Of a DNA stretch of 64,000 nt, positions 59,253 to 64,000 are shown piece by piece (position 1 is the first letter of the stretch; the number at the start of each line of letters is the position of its first letter). The notes under the pieces are model-generated. The model was given only the letters and a program-made list of their open reading frames with translations. It ran no database searches and was not told the origin of the DNA. Origin of the DNA: Andrena cerasifolii (Eukaryota > Arthropoda > Insecta > Hymenoptera > Andrenidae); NCBI RefSeq assembly GCF_050908995.1, contig NC_135133.1, positions 8,660,001 through 8,724,000 on the forward strand. The letters run 5' to 3'. The translations under genes and the position numbers were made by a program.

Positions 59253-61690
59253 CCGTTTACACTGACAATATACCACGCCTGCAATCTCCTGACACATTAA
59301 TCAATTTCTGCCCATGCATCGAGCTCCTCTTTGCACAGCTTCGATCTCCAGTAAAGCGCTTAGTACTACACAATATTTAAAACATGCAAAGTGACTTTGC
59401 ACGGCCCTAATTTCATAGCTTTCGATCCCCGCTAGTAAATGACATTTTGGGGCCATTTTATGCACCCTCTGTTAGCTAGTGCGTTGAACGCGGAATGCGC
59501 TGTTAAAAGGAGCAGACCATCGACTGGCGAGCGAGGGAAGCTGTGCAGGGAGACGTGTCCTCGTCGTGTCTACGTTCGTCGATATGGAGCCAGGTCCGTG
59601 CCTTCGACAATGAACGGGTCCACTTTAAAACAAAGCGTCCTATCAGATAAACGGTTTTTCAATAGGAGGTGAGCGAGAGAGACGCATGAGGGCTGTCCAG
59701 TGCAGACTGATGCCACGTCGTGATTAACTTCAAACGAGAGCGCGCGCATCGTCCAGCCGGTTCGGAAACGAACGTTCCTCTCTTCGTTTTTCCATCCCCC
59801 GTTCGGCTAGTTTATTAATTCTTTCCCAGTCCCTTCGCTGCTCTCCTTTCGGCGACCCGCTGCAGCCAGGTCACCCCTTATCTTATCACGAGGCGAGGAA
59901 TTGTCTCTAGTCGGGTCAACGGGCACGGATTTTTCGACACCGAAAATTAAAGCTGCGTTCCCGTAGAAATTTAAAAAAAAACTCGTGATTTCAATAGCGG
60001 AAAGGTGATTAGATATTGTCTTAAGGGATCTTCATTCATTTTTTTATAATTCAAAGTCAGTGAAGATTGGGAAAAGGGTTTGTAAACACAGGTGAAATAT
60101 CAACCTTCAAATTTCAAGCGAAATACACAGACCACCGAGTTAATTGCAAAGTAAGCTATGAAAGTGCAGTGCAGTTGCATTCCAGGTGGTGCGTTTGCAA
60201 ATTGCACGAACAAGCGCAGCCTGCTCACTTTACTAACAACGAAACCTTCTCCACCTGAAAATTCTGATTTTAATGAAACTTCGCGGAAATGTAGAGCATA
60301 TTGGAGTATGCAAAAGGCAGTGTTTTTATCTGCGGAAATTCGCTCTGGAGGGGTGATATCAGCCCTTGCGGTTATCGCAATTTTTCTTTTAATATAACTG
60401 TGTAACATTGCGAGATGGAGCAAAACCTTAAATATAAGAAATATTCAATTTTTATGCTCCATCACACTACCAAAAGAAAAATAATGTTAAACGGAGGGGA
60501 TGCTCCTGTTTCCTTCAATGTTTGCAGAAAGAGGTTTTCTGGGTGGGTCTTTGGAAACATATTAAAACAGAGTTGGGCCAAGTTACGCAAAAACCTACCA
60601 ACCCTCAAAATGTAAAAAAAAAAAATAGTTGAACACAGTACGGATCCCATAATTTTGGAATCTTTATTCTGCAAAAAATTATTAAAACTACCAGGCCATA
60701 GTTCATTTCAGGCTTAAAAAACAAAAACCACAGAGATTTTGATATAATATTAATTACACTACTCACTATTAAATAACCCATGAAACAACAAAAAATAAAA
60801 TATAGCCAATAGAAATGAAGCTACTTTCCTTTAACTATCAAAATCTTCAATTTCTGATCACTGAGGGTTGGTACCTTTCTGCATAACTCTGCCCATTTTA
60901 TCCTCCCACGCACAACGTCACGCGAGAAGGGTCGAAAGCGGAGTGTCCCATTTGTTTGGTCACTCGTTAAGCTCCCACCTTTTTTTCCCCAACAGCCGCC
61001 ACTCGCTTGCAACGCAGTTTCGTGAATCTGCCCGTATCGCGTCGTTGCGCGTTCGCGGAAGGCTTTCGAGCAAACACGCTCGACGAGCGTTAATCGCGAA
61101 TCACGGCCAAACAATACCGCCGCCGGTGTAAATCAGCGAAAAGTCGCGGTGTAAGCTGGCCGACAGGCGTTTTTGCGCGCAACGGTAACGAGGCGGCGTT
61201 AGGCGCGCGCGCGCGCAGGCAGGGCCAGTTTCTCACAGAGCCATCGGAAACTTTCTCTGCGCGGTGCGGATTTTTCAGCGCGTATTCGTATAGGTCGCGG
61301 CACGGGGTCAGGAATGCCCTTAATAAAGTAATCACACTGTAAGATACCCGCGAGAGGTGCTCGTTACGCGCAATAACGCCGCGACAAGTTGGACCCGCGC
61401 TCTTAATTTATGCGCGTTCCCCCTTTTTTTTATTTATCCACCTTCCCCGCGGAGGATAATAGCTCAGCATCGTTTGAAAATCTCGGGACACCGCGAAACG
61501 TATTTCTAAAAACAGCTTCCGGGAGGTCCGTTGTAATTTTGCAATAACTAAATACTTTTATACCAAAACATAACATAATAACCAGTTGAAGTGTCCTTCA
61601 CCTGAATACAAAACCCTTTGCATAAAAATACCCATGTGCTTTCTGAAATAAATTCCCGAAGAATCGTTCTTTTTCTACCTCCTGAGTAAC
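59253..61690. other. Non-coding stretch
   Basis: 59.4-59.95 kb and 60.86-61.5 kb are GC-rich; 60.0-60.86 kb is AT-rich and may be repetitive, but no pair of ends was found. A (GC)7 tract lies at 61203-61216. The frames at 60158-60397 (plus, C-terminal hydrophobic stretch) and 60100-60423 (minus) overlap and are unassigned. TTAAGGGATC at 60020-60029 resembles a TTAA element end without a partner. Confidence 0.35.
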
Positions 61691-61693
61691 CCC
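61510..61693. mobile_element. Right end of a TTAA-type element without visible partner
   Basis: CTCCTGAGTAACCCC ends at 61693 and is followed by TTAA (61694-61697), the same arrangement as the right ends of the other TTAA elements. No GGGGTTACTCAGGAG left end exists upstream in the window, so the element is truncated or its left end has decayed. The left limit given is a guess. The 70-codon minus-strand frame at 61548-61760 runs across this end. Confidence 0.35.
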
Positions 61694-61697
61694 TTAA

Positions 61698-62625
61698 AAG
61701 TACATCTTGGTATAGATCTCCAATCATCCCCCTGTATAATCTGTTGTGGTCACTAGTCATTTACTAGCAGAATGCGCACAAGCTCCTCACTAGTTACAAG
61801 CTGCCCCGTGTGAGTCACGTCCCTCTGCCAAACGATTTCGAAATCTCCCCAGCACACTGCCTAACTCGCCAATGCCGCAGCATCAGATCCAGCCGCGCGC
61901 ACTGGCAGCCACCTACATTTTAATTTCCTTTTCTCTCGCGCCTAGTTGCACAAGATGACGGGCCGCTCGAGTCGGCCAGATTTTCTGCAAAAAAGCATGG
62001 AAAAAGGCAGGCTCATCTAATAGATGTATTGCGTGTGCGGGGTTTCACCGAGCGTTGCGTGTACCGCCGCGCGTTAATAGAGATTGTGCGCGGAGTTAAA
62101 AGAGAGGATACAGGTCTGGCGAGGTGTTGCGGGTCCCTTTATTAGGGAAACGAAGAAATGCCTAACGGGCACGAGGATGAGGCCCCCGGAGGGGCGCGCA
62201 GTCGCAGGGGCGGCTGTTAACATTTAATGAAAACGGAGTGTGTAGCTGGCTGGTGGCTCGGGACGAGCGAGAGATCGGAGATAAGCGGCGCGCTAAAGCA
62301 GCACACGTTGTTGCTACCTGTACGGTAAGGAGAGCCGTGTTCCGGTCACTCACGGCCTTTTCGAAACTGTTAGGTTTCCCAGGTGCTTTCTCGCCTGTAA
62401 CGTAGGTACTCGGTGATTGGATAACTCACGCGCCACCAGCACTGCCGATTTTTCTCCTGACCGCCAGAAAATGTCAATATTCCCGCACTCAGAGGCCGGC
62501 GTTCCTCGTGTACTTGTCTTCTTCTACCGAGGCTAATTATGATGCTTACAAGCGAGTAATTACGGTGTGAATTCTTCCGGTTGACGAAAAGAAACGCCGG
62601 GAGCTTGGGGGGGATCGGTATCGAG
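61698..62625. other. Non-coding stretch
   Basis: Mixed to GC-rich sequence. The only longer frame, 62162-62353 on the minus strand, has no recognisable feature. I see nothing else. Confidence 0.4.
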
Positions 62626-62947
62626 CAGAGCTGGGCATTAACTAAATAGAAAATTCTTTAAATAACGTGATCAAATAAAAGGCACTTTAACGTCAGATTA
62701 TTTGACGATTAAAGTTAATTTTTTTATTCGACGAATCATTCTATCAACTTTTATTCGTTATTCGACATTTATATTTAGATAACACTTCTGCCGGTTTTTG
62801 GTGTCGAGGACTTAGAGGAAAAGACTCTGAATTCAGAGATTAACGCTTGGAGTGACGTCCACGTGTTTTCACCCGAGGAGTTTGCAACCTGAGCAAAGTT
62901 TCGGTGTGTTCTCTTATTTTTTTTGTTGTTGGAAGTATTCAAAGTAG
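62626..62947 (+). mobile_element. hAT-type fragment with a perfect 8-bp flanking duplication
   Basis: CAGAGCTGGGCATTAAC at 62626 is a classic hAT left end. GTATCGAG lies directly before it (62618-62625) and again at 62948-62955, an exact 8-bp direct repeat. The sequence just inside the second copy (TTCAAAGTAG) does not match the expected inverted CTCTG end, so either the right terminus has diverged or been replaced, or the second copy is coincidental. The interior is AT-rich without coding capacity. Confidence 0.55.
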
Positions 62948-62955
62948 GTATCGAG

Positions 62956-63645
62956 TGAGAGATTCCGAATGCTTACTTTGAAAACAGAGCGAGCTCAGAG
63001 TTCGCTTTACATATGTATATAAAATTAGTAGAATATTCTTTTGAAGCTTACGACACCCAAGGTGTTAAGTACCGATCTTTTTGTTGTTAAAAAGTATCGT
63101 TACAGTGATGTATTGGTAAATTGGTCTTTAGGAGGACATATGTGCGTTTTCAGGCTATTATACCTCCTACAGATTCATGCGCGCGAGGGAATATAATATA
63201 ACCGTGAGAAATATAATTACACGGAGCGTCTGAGGTTTAATAAGGTGTATAAAAGAACATGCTCATTGAATCACTTCAAGGAAAGACGCTCTTATCAACT
63301 GGCAATCGAGAATTCTCTGCTGAAAAGTTGCATTAAAATGCAGCGGCAACGGAAAAGAGGAAATCGTGTCAAGTTACTAGAATTTATTTCCCTGTAACAC
63401 AGTGAGCGGTTGGATTTTTACCATCGTCAGCCTGCGTTCCGTAATTGGAGGGCCGAGGTTCAAACTGGTGTAACTTACTCGCATGGTGTTTCTCGTAAAA
63501 TACTGTTTTGCTTTTACTGTTATAAAAAAAAACTCTATGGGAACACAATTGGAAGCATCAAAATACTACCCTAATAAATATGTATATACTTGAAAATTTA
63601 AATAATTTTAATTCTTAATTTTTTTATTTTTGCACTTGTCACCAC
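62956..63645. other. Non-coding stretch, moderately AT-rich
   Basis: No open frame of note, no splice-bounded exon and no paired repeat ends. A donor-like GTAAGT on the minus strand near 63471-63476 has no convincing exon. Confidence 0.4.
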
Positions 63646-63718
63646 ACGCATGAACAGCATCCAGCAGCATCAGCACATCGCTTTATATTAATTTGTACTG
63701 TTCATGCGTTGTGCTGAT
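63646..63718. repeat. Two interleaved inverted repeats
   Basis: ACGCATGAACAG (63646-63657) pairs with CTGTTCATGCGT (63698-63709), and ATCAGCACA (63669-63677) pairs with TGTGCTGAT (63710-63718). The order A-B-A'-B' is the layout of an H-type pseudoknot if transcribed. No known RNA family is recognised. Confidence 0.6.
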
Positions 63719-63790
63719 AAGAACGACAACACTTACAGCAAGTTCGATTTACATCAGTATGTTTCGGAACGCTCTGTTTTTGTTAATTAA

Positions 63791-64000
63791 GGGGAAACAC
63801 CACTGTGATGGCGGGAAAAGTAAGCCATTTTTAAGAATTTTTTCAAGAATAATTTACGGTTTTAATATATGAAGTTGTAACCTGATTCGCTATGAAAGGA
63901 CATAGATGCAGCCTTTAAAACTTACAAACCGTTATTAACTCAAATTATCAAATTTTCGACTTATGCCAGCCTCTGGATCTCGGAGGGTCAAGGTTCGATT
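63791..64000. mobile_element. Left end of a TTAA-type MITE running off the window
   Basis: TTAA at 63787-63790 is followed by GGGGAAACACCACTGTGATG and an AT-rich interior, the same layout as the left ends of the other TTAA elements. The right end lies beyond the window, so the assignment rests on one terminus. Confidence 0.45.

Noticed and set aside
63441..64000. GGTTCAAAC and GGTTCGATT, which resemble tRNA T-arms
   Set aside because: No acceptor, D-arm or anticodon arm can be drawn around either string; the second is cut by the window end.
1..64000. CRISPR arrays, bacterial operons, rRNA genes
   Set aside because: No regularly spaced direct repeats, no ribosome-binding-site gene chains and no conserved rRNA segments were seen; the sequence is eukaryotic in character.

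Overview
The window looks like nuclear DNA from an insect, most likely a hymenopteran (bee, wasp or ant). No stretch has bacterial gene density or operons. CpG-rich, GC-rich blocks alternate with AT-rich islands, and almost every AT-rich island turns out to be a DNA transposon or a palindromic MITE. The order-level assignment is an inference from this texture, not from a diagnostic host gene.

Layout. 1-6.9 kb is largely featureless, with one probable non-LTR retrotransposon tail near 2.1 kb. A non-autonomous hAT element lies at 6903-8494, with an 8-bp target duplication and AATTACAATTG-rich arms. A complete-ended pogo/jerky-type Tc1/mariner element lies at 12344-15401. It has a TA duplication and 25-bp terminal inverted repeats, and its transposase is broken by two frameshifts and at least two stops. 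The strongly CpG-rich block at about 16.3-18.7 kb may hold the 5' end of a minus-strand gene. From 20 kb onward there is a run of TTAA-flanked (piggyBac-type) MITEs at 20.5, 23.7, 26.8, 29.4, 36.0, 43.2, 45.6 and 51.6 kb, plus single ends at 61.7 and 63.8 kb. Other inverted-repeat elements sit at 32.4, 38.1, 38.9, 48.4, 53.4 and 54.8 kb, and a hAT-like fragment at 62.6 kb.

Host genes. No complete host gene is visible and no exon could be assigned to a known family. The best-supported pieces are: a short plus-strand first coding exon at 32084-32132 (ATG in good context, ending at GTAAGT); a coding-looking minus-strand segment at 22243-22597 that carries a frameshift; a possible minus-strand first exon at 16536-16572; a minus-strand frame with a membrane helix at about 44.0-44.3 kb; and two frame-compatible minus-strand exon candidates at 47499-47550 and 46581-46732. 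The rest is probably intron or intergenic DNA. Long open frames in the GC-rich parts are mostly by-products of low stop-codon density.

The one protein whose function can be read with confidence is the pogo/jerky transposase relic. The TTAA elements share ends but not interiors, which suggests several non-autonomous families moved by one kind of transposase that is not encoded here. I found no convincing new biological system. The most original leads are the very long palindromic TTAA fold-back elements, the degraded coding segment at 22.2-22.6 kb and a seven-run G-quadruplex motif at 49.87 kb.
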